Assembly (NCBI GenBank): GCA_013433145.1 | Contig: CM024168.1 | Location: 15,554,868 to 15,618,867 of the forward strand | Origin: Ascaris suum | Lineage: Eukaryota > Nematoda > Chromadorea > Rhabditida > Ascarididae | Reading direction: 5' to 3' | Length of the DNA stretch: 64,000 bases | Part shown: positions 1 to 49,365 of the stretch, piece by piece | Layout: every line of letters starts with the position of its first letter | How positions within the stretch are numbered: position 1 is the stretch's first letter | Notes under the pieces: model-generated | Databases searched by the model: none | Told to the model about the DNA's origin: nothing | The model's input: only the letters and a program-made list of their open reading frames with translations | Translations under genes and position numbers: made by a program

Positions 1-25
1 CGTCATATTTTTATCGATATTCATA

Positions 26-33
26 TGACGTCA
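26..33. promoter_or_regulatory. TGACGTCA (CRE/ATF-type) site
   Basis: A perfect palindromic TGACGTCA, the consensus for CREB/ATF bZIP proteins. It is one of five exact copies in the window (also 1664, 5030, 16730 and 40788). Function is not shown by sequence alone. Confidence 0.3.
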
Positions 34-1663
34 TTTTTATTAACGATAATTCAGAAAGGAAAAAAAAAATCTTGGCATATGGGAAAGCGGAAATATTGTA
101 GACATCGAACATCGCTTTTTTTTTAATTTAAAAGAAGGTATCGTTTTTCTTCGCCATCATTGACCGCATACATTCGATGGATGGATGAGTCATAGATTTA
201 TTTTAGAGCGCATTGTGAAGTGACGTATTCGCAAAGGTGTTAATTTTGAAGCGTATTGCCTTGTGGAGAAGTTTTCCTCAATTCTATTCTATCGTTGAAG
301 AAATGTTCGGGAATTCAGTTGAAGGAAATTGTTTTTTTTTTTGAAAACTCAACATCCAATGTATTTAATGCATAGTTGGAATTGACAGAATGAAGCGACG
401 ATTATATGATGTAAATAAATTTATGAAATTATATAGAACAATAAAAGAGGTAAGAAATTAGGTAGGATGATTTAAAGTGGGAGGAAATAAATGAATTTCT
501 GAGGAGGATTTTCTTTAAGGAACATAGAGGGGGAAAAATACAAAGTGCCATATCATCTTCATCATTCACTTTCCTAATCGCTTAAGGTGGGTAATCTGGA
601 AGATATAACTTGAATGTAGGTTGACAGGAAACAGTTATTTACTATAGTGCTTGTTGTTTTTTTGTGTTGTTGCGTTTTAACAAGATAAGAGGGTGTGTGG
701 GGAGGGGGGTTATATCTGGCGGCATAGGGCAAATTGCAGCTTATTTTCTGGCTGCAATATTTCCTCAAAATTTCAACTCGAACTTAGTTGCTGTTTTATT
801 TTACATCAATCTCTAAAAGTTTTTTTTATTAACTCATTAAAAGAGAGATCTCATCTCATATTCTGAAATATTTCGTTGAGAATGCTAAATCGGGATGTTT
901 GCGAATGCGATTAGGGATTTCTGTTTTTTGAAGTACCCATTGCTTAATAGAGGTGTACTGTTTTGAAATTCTTCCCTTCATGAGGAAGAAGGGGAGGGGG
1001 GAGAGGGAATGAGGAGAGAGACGTGGGAGGTGTTTTATCGATTGTGGAATGGAAAGGCATGGGAGGCTCTTCAATCTGAAATGTTGAGGGAATTTTATCT
1101 TTATTGCATCGAGTGGGGGTTATTTTATAATTGTTCTGTAAAAGAAAGTTGTAATGAGAGCGGATAAGTTGGTGGTCTTCAGTGGACAATTTAGAGATCG
1201 GTTGTGTGTTTCGACGAGATGTGTTTTTGAGGGAAATTATTTCGTGCGTATTTTTCTTTTTTTAGGAGCACTTTTTTAAATATAATTTCTTCTCATTTGT
1301 TTATTAGAATCCAGAAATCTTTGGCTGTATGAAATGTCCTTGGGTATTGCATTTTTTTTCAGCAGCAGATTAACTGATCTAAATTTTGCATATTCGAAGG
1401 GGAAGTTTGCCTCAACTTAGAGAGGTTGCAGTCGTTGATGCTTCTCGGGTTTTCTGAATATCGAATGGTGGAGGTGATCGGTAATGTCGACAGCGGAAAT
1501 AATTTCTGATCAGTCAGCGTCATTGGCTTGTATACGGCTGGCATGAAGCATAATTCTGCAAAAGGTTTAAATTCTTTGAGCTACATAAACAATTTAAGCA
1601 CGTGGTTTGGGTGTGTGCATATGCGCAGTTTGATTTGTGATTGCAATGAGATTATTTGTGCGA

Positions 1664-1671
1664 TGACGTCA
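1664..1671. promoter_or_regulatory. TGACGTCA (CRE/ATF-type) site
   Basis: Exact CRE palindrome inside a less AT-rich patch (about 1640-2000) that stands out from the surrounding sequence and could be a promoter of the ARID1 gene. The promoter role is inference. Confidence 0.35.
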
Positions 1672-2843
1672 CCTCGGCTGGTAATAACGAAGAGGAAACG
1701 CGCGTGAAGTGTTATAATGTGTGAGCGTGAGGAATGCCCCCAAGTCTAGCGGAAATGATATGACGTAGGTGTGCAGCGTAAAGGTAAGAGTGATGATGTA
1801 CGTTTATATAATGTTCATTGATCATCACTCACGAGTGTGATGTGTGGATGCGTTATTTTTGCCATTGTGTAACGCATCTCATAGATCGAGTCTTGCTCGT
1901 TGCTCGATTAGATTTGACGAGCGTTCTGCGCATTGCCTCATCGACTAGTCACTCACCTGATCGTTAGCCGTCAGGTAGTTTATGTTGATTGATGCGTCGA
2001 CACTAAAGTGAGCGAATATGAAAATTCATGCAAGGAACGATGGGGGATTGAGGGACATTGAGATGTGCAGACATAAGATCGGATTATATTTGAATTTAGG
2101 CAAGAGAATTTTCAATGGACTAAGTAGACTTGAAAAACATCGTTCAAGTACAGCTGAAATTTTTATAACCATAAGGGAGCGGAGTGCAGTAAAATGTAAG
2201 ACGAGTAAAGATTACAAAGGATGGAGTGGGCGCGGCATTTTCTATCGCATAAACTTATAAATGCTAACGTGTTTCATTGTTTATGATACGTGAACACACA
2301 GGTGCTGTCATTTAAGGTGTGGGAAATAGATGGCATGGGAAAATACGAATGCCGAGCTGATTTACCTGAAATGCATTTGTCTAAAATTTACTTGTCTACT
2401 TGAATCGACAAAGCATTAATTACGAACAAATATCTCTTCATAGCACTACCACTTCTGTTTAGCTGAAGTTGTGAGGTAGCTTGAAGGTGAGGGCTTAGGC
2501 TCGTCTACTGCCATCGGATACTGACGAGTCGATTCATCGTTGTTCCATGCGACTTGCTCCACCGCCCACGTTCCGATGTGACCACTGGTCGGAATGACTC
2601 AGCAGGACAAAGCCAATGAGTTTGCTCGGAGCCCTCGTAAAATCGACCGCGCACTATGCAAAATTAAACGATGAATGCCTGAAATTATTCACCTGATTTC
2701 ATCGAGATCATCGTTTATATCAGCAAGCATTTTAGCCAGTCAATCTATCGTTGAGTATTAGCCAAGTTCGGAGGATTGATGGTAACATTAACTTTCAGGC
2801 ATTAAAAGTAGAGCATATTGCTCATAAATATTTAGTAACTTGA

Positions 2844-2884
2844 AAGAACAAATGATTCAGTGGTCTGCTGAATCATTTGTTCTT
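2844..2884. repeat. Perfect 17-bp inverted repeat with 7-nt loop
   Basis: The left arm is 2844-2860 (AAGAACAAATGATTCAG), the loop is TGGTCTG, and the right arm 2868-2884 is its exact reverse complement. It is too short for a typical microRNA precursor (usually more than 22 bp of stem). It may be a small foldback or a cruciform-forming site. Confidence 0.7.
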
Positions 2885-5029
2885 CAAATGGTCTGAAGTA
2901 TTGAGAGTAGATAAGGAGTAATGTTGGCAAACGGTGAATATAACTGTAAGTTTGTCTTTTTTTCTGGTATATCTGCTTTAATGCTATTAGAGAAACATTT
3001 TACATGAGTTTCTACTTGTATTAATTCCAACTGATAGTAAAAGGCGGGGAGGCAATAATATTTACATGTGCTAGACTATGGTGTTCTGAATTCCTAAATC
3101 CTATGGTCTGGTGCCGACTTCTTCCCACATCTGGGAGGTATTCGCACGCATTTTTGAGATGCCAAGCTTTTCCTGGAATCCCTTATATTGATTTGTCAAT
3201 TTTTAAAGCATTGTTTGCTATTTTCATGCTTGCAAAATTTTCGTCTTTCCTTCATTTTTTCTGGATCCTTGCATGGATACCTGGGTTATTCTTCCTTTTC
3301 CTGTCTCCCTTGTTAAGCGCTGCTTCATTGTTTCATCTCTAATATTCCATTTCTTCACTTAATTTGACGTTTTCCACGTTGCGAATGTTTTAACATAAGC
3401 GAGTAATGTATGACCGAGAATGGAAGGGTTCATAGTGGTACTCATGAGGGAATAGCCAAATCTGCGATAGTTCATTGGAAGTAAAGCTCGTTTATTCATT
3501 TATTTAAATATATAAGAAGTAGCTGCAGACAGCATTTTGTTCTGTAAACGTGATGATTGTATAGGCGGAAAAAGTCGTCAATTTAGTTGTAGGATTTGGG
3601 GACAACGTTTGGAAAGGTTCGTTGCCAAGTTTTGCAAATATTGTTTGCATAATGCTCTCGCTGTTTTTTCTAATCTATTAACTCGATGTTGCATCAACGG
3701 ACGTAGAATAGAGCTATGCTTCGCTTGTTAAAGAATGAACTCTATATTCGCGCTATCGAGATAGCACAAATCTGCGACGTGCATAAGCTTGCCATCGATG
3801 GTTGGTTTTTTTTTTACATATAAGGAAAGCAGAAGATTTTTCAATGAATATTTTTGCTGGAATCACTGATTTCTTTTTTTTTTTTTTAAATTTTGGCTTG
3901 TGGTAGTAGCCAGTATTGTGTTTTTGATGCAGTAACTGGCAAGTTGATATATTTGATGCTCAATATAACTGTAAAAAGCGGATGTAAACTGTACAGGGAG
4001 ATGCTTCGATGAGATGTCGCTTAAAGTGTCTAAAATATCTGTGAAAGAAATTAGAATGAGGTTAGAAAAAGTCGAAAGTAAAATCAAAGATTGGAAAAAA
4101 AAGATATTGAAAAAGAAAATAGAAAGCTCTTATCGTTGATAAAAGAAAAAAATTGTTACATTTGTAAGAATTTTTCCTCTCATCTGGCTAGAATTTTGTT
4201 TATTTATTTTTCAATTCTTCTTTTTCATACAATAGTTGACATTCGATACGATTGTTCTTTCAATTTTCACACGTAAGATTATATTCACATTTTATACGCA
4301 TCGTTTTTATTGATGTTTATTTTTTATTTTTTCTTTTCAAAGCAAATAAACCGTCGATGATGACGTATTATAAAAGATTACGCGGCACAATATTTATGCA
4401 GCATTTAACAAAGAAAAGTTGTCTATCATTGTAAATTGATGATTTATGCAAATGTGACACATACCTTTATGATTTGCATGGACAGGTAGAGGATGGCGAT
4501 AAATAGGTGGATATAGAAGAGTGCTACTTGAAGGCGATATTTTTTGCGTGGAAATTTGGACATATTATTAGTGCATTCATTATATTTGCAAATTTAAGTG
4601 GGATCATTTCATGCAGCTTCTATCTTCACTTTGATTTAAATAATATCGAATATTTGATGAAGTATAAAAATTTGAAGCGATTACGGATCTTAGGCAAATA
4701 AGGCGAAATGGAATCACATAGGGTTTAAAACAAGACTGCAGTAAGGAAATTTGGGCGAGAAGCAAAGAAATATTTCAGCTATAAACGAATAAATGCATTT
4801 AGTGAAATTTTTTCGCACAGTTTTTGGGTTTTCCAACGAATGGGTTGTACTTTTTATTCAAAAGAAAGTGTATTGTTTAGTGGGATTGAGAATTGCGTAG
4901 TTTGAACTGCATAAAGCATAAAAACATACAAATTACATAAGCCTATATCGTAGAGGAGTTTATTGGTGAATCGTTGAAGGCAAATGCATTGATCTATTGC
5001 TGTCTTATTTAATGGCCAATATTGAAGAA

Positions 5030-5037
5030 TGACGTCA
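5030..5037. promoter_or_regulatory. TGACGTCA (CRE/ATF-type) site
   Basis: Third exact CRE palindrome within the first 5 kb, upstream of the first recognised ARID1 exon. A regulatory role is inferred only from the motif and position. Confidence 0.3.
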
Positions 5038-5979
5038 GTATTATTGCTTTATATTGTTTCGATTAGAAGGCGTGGGAAAATTGTTTCGTGCAATAGGGAA
5101 GGCGTAACGCTAAAGGAGTTCGATGTCGCTTAAGGGGATTCCCTGTTTTTGCGTGGGTGGCGTTCATTTCACATCGAAAAAAAAAAGATTCAATTACGCA
5201 CGCACGCTTTTCACTTCACTAGCTATTTCACATCGAAGAAAATACGAATGTTAGTGTCTAAATATAGACGAGTTTTGTTTGCATAGATTATTGATGTTAG
5301 GAATTTTCTGTAGTTAAGCGCAAATAATTCTCTTTTTTTTATTTCTTTCTCTAAGAGAGTTTTATTTACGTTTTGGTTTTATTTTTTGGAATTTTATTTT
5401 TTAGTATTCTTGGATCCTATGATGAGAGTTACACTCGATTTTTTTTGCATCCTTTTTTTGCAATCGTTTCTTTCAGCTTCCTATTTAATTTAATCAATAG
5501 TGCACTCTTTAACGATAAATGACTCTTCATGTCGTTTCCACTTCCGCTTAGGGTGAGGTGACATAAATAAGGCCACTAAACCTTCATCACTCTCCTTCCT
5601 ATAGTTTGTCGCTCTTTCGTTTTCGCTTTTTTTAACGGTTTTATTGATTTTAAAATATTTGAAGTGGACGGCAAATTTGGTCTAAAAAAGAGTATAGATT
5701 TCATGAAGGAAAGGGTTTTTTTCGTATATTAATAGTGAATGTGTGAAAGATAATCGTTACCTTGAAATTCATGACGCTGAATTGAAAAGTTTGCACAATG
5801 TAAACGACTTTGATCAATATTGGTGACATTATTGCTGCAAGTTGAATGTCTAGGTGGCAACTATCTTCAATGCTTTTAATGTTCTCGTTATGTTGGATAC
5901 ACCCTACCACCTTTGTTTAACGCCGGGAGGGTTTGTGATATCCCAATTGGTTTTCTCACAGATTTCACAGAGAGGAAAT

Positions 5980-6000
5980 CCGATTAATCGGATTAATCGG
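5980..6000. promoter_or_regulatory. Clustered CCGATTAATCGG repeats (homeodomain-like sites)
   Basis: A short tandem, partly palindromic array in which CGGATTAAT is repeated, giving several overlapping ATTA/TAAT and GGATTA cores. GGATTA is the core bound by K50 (Otx/Bicoid-type) homeodomains. It lies about 420 bp upstream of the first recognised ARID1 exon. Confidence 0.3.
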
Positions 6001-6422
6001 AAGGTACTTCTTCATTTTTAGGTAACGATGATAGAAATGAACGTTTACATAACGATAGAGAGAGCAATATAAGGTACTGTGCTCAAACTGGCACCTTTTT
6101 GAGACGACCTGTTTTAAGCAACGTCTATAGTACTCTTGATGATAGCAATAGCTGTGCTCATGTCGACAGAGCGCAAGCATATCTCCCACCGAATAAGAGA
6201 ATTTGCCACAACATCAGTGTCGTTTATGAAGATCCTTTGTTGAAAACTGTGCAGTGAAACTGCAAAAGCACTCGTCCTCGACCAGGTTACTCCCATCCTC
6301 CTTTAGGTTGTATCAAGGAAGTTTCCCCTCTCCCTTTTTCTTATATTATCTGTCATTCGGTTGTAAAGAATCCCCGATATTTTTATGTAGAAATGCAATC
6401 ATCAGCTACTTTTTTTTTTCAG

Positions 6423-43621
<37,199 letters not shown>

Positions 43622-46000
43622 CCCAAACACGAAATACCACCGTGCATAGTTGCTAGGTGGACATTTGTAAAAAAAGATTCTGCGCACCCAGTGGGTAATT
43701 TCTGCTTTACATGCTCACATGTAAAATAGTTAGGCATCGAATGCTGAAATTGTTTATCAAAATCGACCATAAATTCTAGAAATCCGAACGATCCGATTGC
43801 ATATTCCTTTTGAAAAATAGAAGTGAAGCGTCCGGCGATGTTATGTGCGTAATGGGGATTTTGAGGGAATCGTCTATTGTTTTGCCGCGCATTCGGAAAA
43901 TGCCAAAATGCCATAGGCGGAGGAGCTTAGTGCTTCATGTAGTCCCCAGGTGTGGTTATGAGTAAGGTACCCTAAGTTATCTGTGGCACGAAATAGGTTC
44001 TTGCTTACGTTAAACGATCGTGGAAAGCTTACGCGAACGGGAATTTCGAAGGATTATAGAAGCGAGACTTATTTCAGCCATCTAACTTCGCCTAGGCTTT
44101 CTTTTGGAGGAGGGGAATGGGAATTCGGTACCGAGCTGACTTGTGTACAGGAATGCTGCGTTATTATCAGGAGGACTGTGGAAGGGAGGCTAGGGTGCGG
44201 CAGTTGTGATCGGTGGATTTCGTGCATAAGGATTTGTAAATTTAGCTAGGCATTATTGTGCACAACAACGGTGTACGCGATTTTGTTTGTATCGGTTGTG
44301 CGCTGCACCGTCGTCACACGTGTCAACCTCGGGCTAGAGACAGGTCAGGTCGTTATTTTGTTTTATATCCGACGCTGTGATTGCACTTTGTTTATACATA
44401 GTTGTTGTCGCAGTGAAAACTCAAAATCACCGGTTGGCGTGAGGTTGGAGCTCTAGCTGAAGAACTCTGCTTCAACTGTAGAAGATAATTGGGAATTTCG
44501 CTCAAATTGCAGGCACAAGGCTTCTGTAGGTCACTGGCAGTGTTTCTTTGTAGTCGATAGGATCTTGAAGATGTGGTATTGTACTGAAATCCTCACCTTG
44601 TATTCGTTGGATTAATTTTGAGCAGCGTTTAGCCGCGGGTACAGTTCGCACATTTCGAGTTATCGGTTATTAAGTCGAACATCGGAGCTGCAATTTCAGC
44701 GATCGATGTATGTGCGTTTCGTGAAGCATGTACTCAATTTTCTCAGCGTTCCGCCTCTCGCCGTTCTTTGGTTTCATTCGATACTCGAATAGTAAATCGG
44801 GGTCTGAGTCATTGTTTTTACTCTTGCGTCAATTCCTGACTCATCTTGGAGCCGCTATTTTCTTAGATGATTCATCATCTTCGCTCCCTTTCGCGCATGC
44901 ACGATCATTGAATATTTTTTCCGTTTAGAATTACGATATGGGAGTGCCTAGAAAGCTAATAATTCATGACTTGTATTTTGAGGGATTTGAAATTGTTGAA
45001 CTTTACTTTTCGACCTGTCCGGAAATATGCAGGGAAAGTGGGCAATTTATGAAGAGAGGGGAAATCTTCTTGCTGAGGAGCGAAGAATATGATAGGGGTG
45101 GGAGGGGAGGGTATGGGATGGTCATCGTGTTTCATGATGAGGGTTGATTGCCCTCATATATTGTTTTGATGGTCTGACAGCTCATTTTGCTCTTCTCTTG
45201 TGATCTTCGCTGAAAGAATTTTTTGTTGTACAAAGATTGCAAAAATTTGTTCTTTTTTTCCCCGTTTGTATTTTAGTTGTGTATTTGTTTGTTCACGGTG
45301 GAAGTGTTTAGTTTATATTGTGCGTTGTACTACTTTTTTTTTGAATTGAACGGATGGATTTGTATTGATTTACAATTTTTTAATGCTGATATATATTTCT
45401 CTCTCTTTTTTTGCCGTTTAATTATAATTTCTTTCGGCTATTTAATCACCGAATTGTTTTGTTGAATCGAAGAAAGAATCTTGTGGATAGAATATTCGCT
45501 TAAAACCTGTGAAAAAAAACAATTGTTTATTAATAACTCATTTCATATGATGTTTGTTTGTTTCATATTATGAATTGGTTTTTTTTTCTCTGTTATCATC
45601 GTGCAGTCCATCGCATAGAAATGTTTGCGCGAATGGACGGCTTTCATGGTCCATCTCCTGCCTTTTCGAATGTGTATATTTGCTTATGTTGGCATCATTT
45701 TTTTTTTCTTATCTATTGTCGGTTTTAAAACGGGAAATCGAGCTAGTTTGCTGGTATATTTTAAGGGATTGGGAGGGGGAAAAGTTCGTAAAGTGGATCA
45801 TCTTTGCGGAAATAAAAGAATAGTTTGTTTAATGGGGCATCGTTTTGCTTTGTATTAGTTGTTTTTTTTTAATCTATTCGTTTAATTGATTTCATGTGTG
45901 AATTTTTTGTTTGTGCTTTTGCAACGTTGCACAATCAATAAGACCGTTCGATATTTGGAATGGCTAACTAAATAAAAACAAATAATGAATATGTGTTCCA
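43622..46000 (+). other. Probable long ARID1 3' UTR, polyadenylation signals near 45812 and 45971
   Basis: No AATAAA was seen shortly after the stop codon. AATAAA occurs at 45812-45817 and 45971-45976, after T-rich sequence typical of nematode 3' ends. Open frames here lack splice context and recognised content. A cleavage site using a variant signal nearer the stop is equally possible. Confidence 0.35.
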
Positions 46001-49000
46001 ATTGTACAATGCAACTGCCAGTAGCCTTTGTTGATCGGCTTCATTTTAACACGTTTCAAGATTGGCGGGATATATTAGCGGGAATCGGTGGACGGGATGC
46101 AGAATTACGCCGCGGGTTCCCCATTTCCGGAATTCTCGGTGTCGCAGTCATCCAGTCTCTGGATTTGTCAGCGTATGGCTTTGGTATGAGACCTAGATCT
46201 GGTCGACTATTCAAATTTTATGCGCGAGCACGGAGGTCGTCAGGAGTTGCGTGTATTCTGTCGGTCATTCCGACTGCATAAGCAGGGAATCCTGTTGAGA
46301 GCTTCCGGTTTGAGGCCTTCACGGAGGTGATTAGACTTACATTTCCGAGGGTACAGCCTCATAAATAGAAAGTGGTGGTATCGATCAGCGCGAATACTGC
46401 GGACTGATCAAACTTCTTGGCTGTGGTCCAGTTGCAGAACGTGGCAACAATGAGAGCTTGAAGTGAAGTTTTGTGAATGCGTCCCCAACTTAATACAGGA
46501 AGTGGAAGTCGTCGATACGAAACTTCTGCTTATTAGGCTTTCTTGGCTATGACCCAAATATAGTAAGTAGAAAATCATGGGGTGTTTATATAATAAGAAG
46601 ATTCCCATGTGGCGGATATATTTTCTCACCTGTTATTCGTAATATTCTTACTTACGAACACTGTAAATACAAGATGTTGGTATGAAAATGAATCACGAGA
46701 ACTTTTACGGGGCGACGAAACTCCTTTAGCGGTACCCGGCCACGCCGAGGATGTCGTAATGGATGTTCAATCTGAAATTGCAAAAACAGTGGTTCGATGG
46801 CTGCATCGCTAGCAGTTGTGTTGCCGTACCAATATTTTTGATGCAATGCTGTATTCGTATTTTTCCCTAAAGGGATTAAAGAAGCCAAAGTACATGGTAT
46901 AGTTAAGTATTTCGGTTATGCTGTACTTTACTTTTGCTGTACTTTCCATGAATTGAGTTTCTTGACCTAAGTAGAGATTAATTTAATGATCAAAGATTTC
47001 GGCTAGTTAAATCGTGCAATAAAGCAAAAATGTCCGAAGTGCTGAACACGGAAATGTGATTACTGTGATGGCAATAAAGGCATGTCTTAGAAACAAACCC
47101 CGAAACATAACGTGGGAGCGCAAAAATAAATCGTTGAAACATATTTCACATTTCAACGTGGATGTGACGTTTCATATCTTCCAAAACGTTAGCTTCATAG
47201 CCCACTATCGCATTTCCGCATGCAGAATATTCTCTCACCTGAAAAAAAGCTCCTATCGGAAGATTTGGTCTTTTTTTTCAGTGGCCCTTATAAAGCTTTT
47301 AGAGAGCATTCATGTGATATTTCTTTTCTGCAAAAAACCTGAAATCCGTCAGCCATCTTTCTCCGTCACTCTTAGGACGTTGTTAGCTATGTCTCGTAGC
47401 TGAATGTTTCATGAATCGCTCGCTAATCGTGCATATTTGTTTCATGAAGTGCTTCCATCCTCATCGTTACTGATAAATGTTGTGTTAATACCTAACAAAC
47501 CTACTCACGATATCTGGGATACTTGTGGCTTCTAGGATTCACTTCGTATCGATTGCGATTCGCTGTGATTTCTATCTTGTTACTGCACAGGTCGAGGATC
47601 ATTCATTTCGGAGCGACCTAACAATAACGGTTCTACAACGCTGCACACAAGAAAGAGATCTCTTGGGAAATAAAAATCACCCATGAGATGACTATCACAA
47701 CATTTTGCCAACATCTGCAATTTGAAACGGCTTGATTCTCGAGAATTTCCAGATTTGAAAATTATCGTCCAAAGCAAAATTTTTTGAACTCTAAGGTGAG
47801 ACGACCAAGACACTTCATTTCTCTTCGACTATAATTCAACTTTTTTCTTATTGGTGGTGATCTCGCATTTTGTGAATGTTGAACCTCGCGTTTATATTTT
47901 CAATAACAGCAATAGATGTGTCTCTTGTAATTTTACCGCGACGACTTTAAACGCAATATGTGGGAATTATTGCTCGGTTGCGGCCAACGGGTTGAATAGA
48001 AAAAATTCCAAAAACTTCGAAAATTTTCAACTTTGCATGTCGAAGTCTTTCTTTACAAGCCGAATTTGCGTTAATGAGAATAGAAAATAGAGATTAAGAG
48101 AAGAAAAAACGAAAACCACTACTCTGTATACTATAAAACAGATGAATTAGAAACACAAAGAGATGCCTATTTATTGGTGTTATTGAAAGAGATTCAGCCC
48201 CACATTTTCCATACAAAAAAGACACCTCGTCCATCCTCGCGAACGATAGTGGACGCGAGAAATATTGGAAGTTTGCGCTAAATTTCGAGCTAGGGAAGCG
48301 CAATAAAATTTCTAAACTTCAATTCAAAAAGTTAAAGATATAAATGCAATCGGATTCTTACGGTTAAGAGTCTCCTCATTTTTTTTCCACAGGACCCGAT
48401 ACAGTATCGTTGAAGCCCGACTCATATAGGGTCAAGATAACGCTGGGGTAGCACAAGAGCACATAAATCGATCAATGGCATTATGTGAAGAGCGATGGAC
48501 GAGAATCGACTACACGAGTAAAAGTGATCACTGCAATGTTAGGTCACAAGTACACATCTTGGGTTGGCTCTTTAGCGTCATACCCGACATCTTTCCCATG
48601 CTATGTTCTAACCACTATAGTATATGCAAGTTACCTCGATAGGCATGTTGTTATTTCATTGCAATGTTGATTTATGCAATTATAGGACATTGTTTTGTGT
48701 TAGCGTGAATGAATTGGTGCATAAATACAGAATCCAACTAAGAGAACAATCACAGATATCGCAAATAGACATAACGTTGGCATCCCATAACGCCTCTATG
48801 TGATTTGGCACAGATGAACTTCAATCATATTCTAAACAAAACCACAAAAGAGAATCGAAAAAAGTTTTAGCAGATGATTTTTTTCAGTTCTTTTAAAAGA
48901 TAGTTTCATTGAGTCAACACTCGAACACATTTAACACTAGAAGAGCAGCTCTCATCAATAAATTTAGCTGAAATTTTGACGCAACAATTTGTTCCGCGAT

Positions 49001-49365
49001 TCAATATTACCTATTTTCCTCGTTGTATTTTAAAAATGGATATCATCTGTCAATAGTAATTGCAGATATTGGTAATTCTTTTCGAAAATTTCACTATTTG
49101 ACTGATGTCGGTATGACTGAAGGCGAAGAGTGTCTACCGATTTATGATCATCGCGTTACGAGGTAATTTGTAATTTCATCAATTTAATTCATGACTTTTG
49201 TCTATGAAATTAGTTCCATTGTTGATGAGCGATTGAGTTCTCCGTAATCAAAATGCCGGGAATTAAAGTTTATTGATGCAAACAGCATCCAGAAAAAAAT
49301 CTCATAAAATTCATTTCGATCAGATGGTCATTGTAATTGGCCGGTGATTCTTTCGATCTGCATCG
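46001..49365. other. Intergenic region, no gene supported
   Basis: A less AT-rich patch at about 46080-46530 and an open stretch at 46595-46810 with a signal-peptide-like hydrophobic start lack an in-frame ATG or convincing splice sites. From about 48 kb the + strand becomes A-rich, consistent with minus-strand transcription units ahead. Nothing else recognised. Confidence 0.4.
49269..49274 (-). terminator. Polyadenylation signal of the ASABF-like gene
   Basis: TTTATT on +, read AATAAA on the minus strand, about 92 bases past the stop codon of the peptide gene. Confidence 0.5.

Larger units (their letters stand above)
1..6422. other. Upstream intron or promoter region of the ARID1 gene, no coding exon identified
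   Basis: This AT-rich stretch precedes the first recognisable ARID1 exon. The first exon I see begins with an acceptor and in-frame coding sequence, so at least one 5' exon must lie here unrecognised, lie outside the window, or be replaced by a trans-spliced leader. Open frames here (for example 2018-2260) have no domain and no convincing splice context. Visible structures are a 17-bp hairpin at 2844-2884, three TGACGTCA motifs (26, 1664, 5030), a less AT-rich patch at about 1640-2000 and another at 2490-2680, and a TAATCGG cluster at 5980-6000. Part is probably promoter or first-intron enhancer; this is inference. Confidence 0.5.

Noticed and set aside
46770..46805. Short match to the last ARID1 exon (AACAGTGGTTCGA and neighbours)
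   Set aside because: About 30 bases only, with no similarity extending on either side; a duplicate exon relic is possible but chance is as likely.
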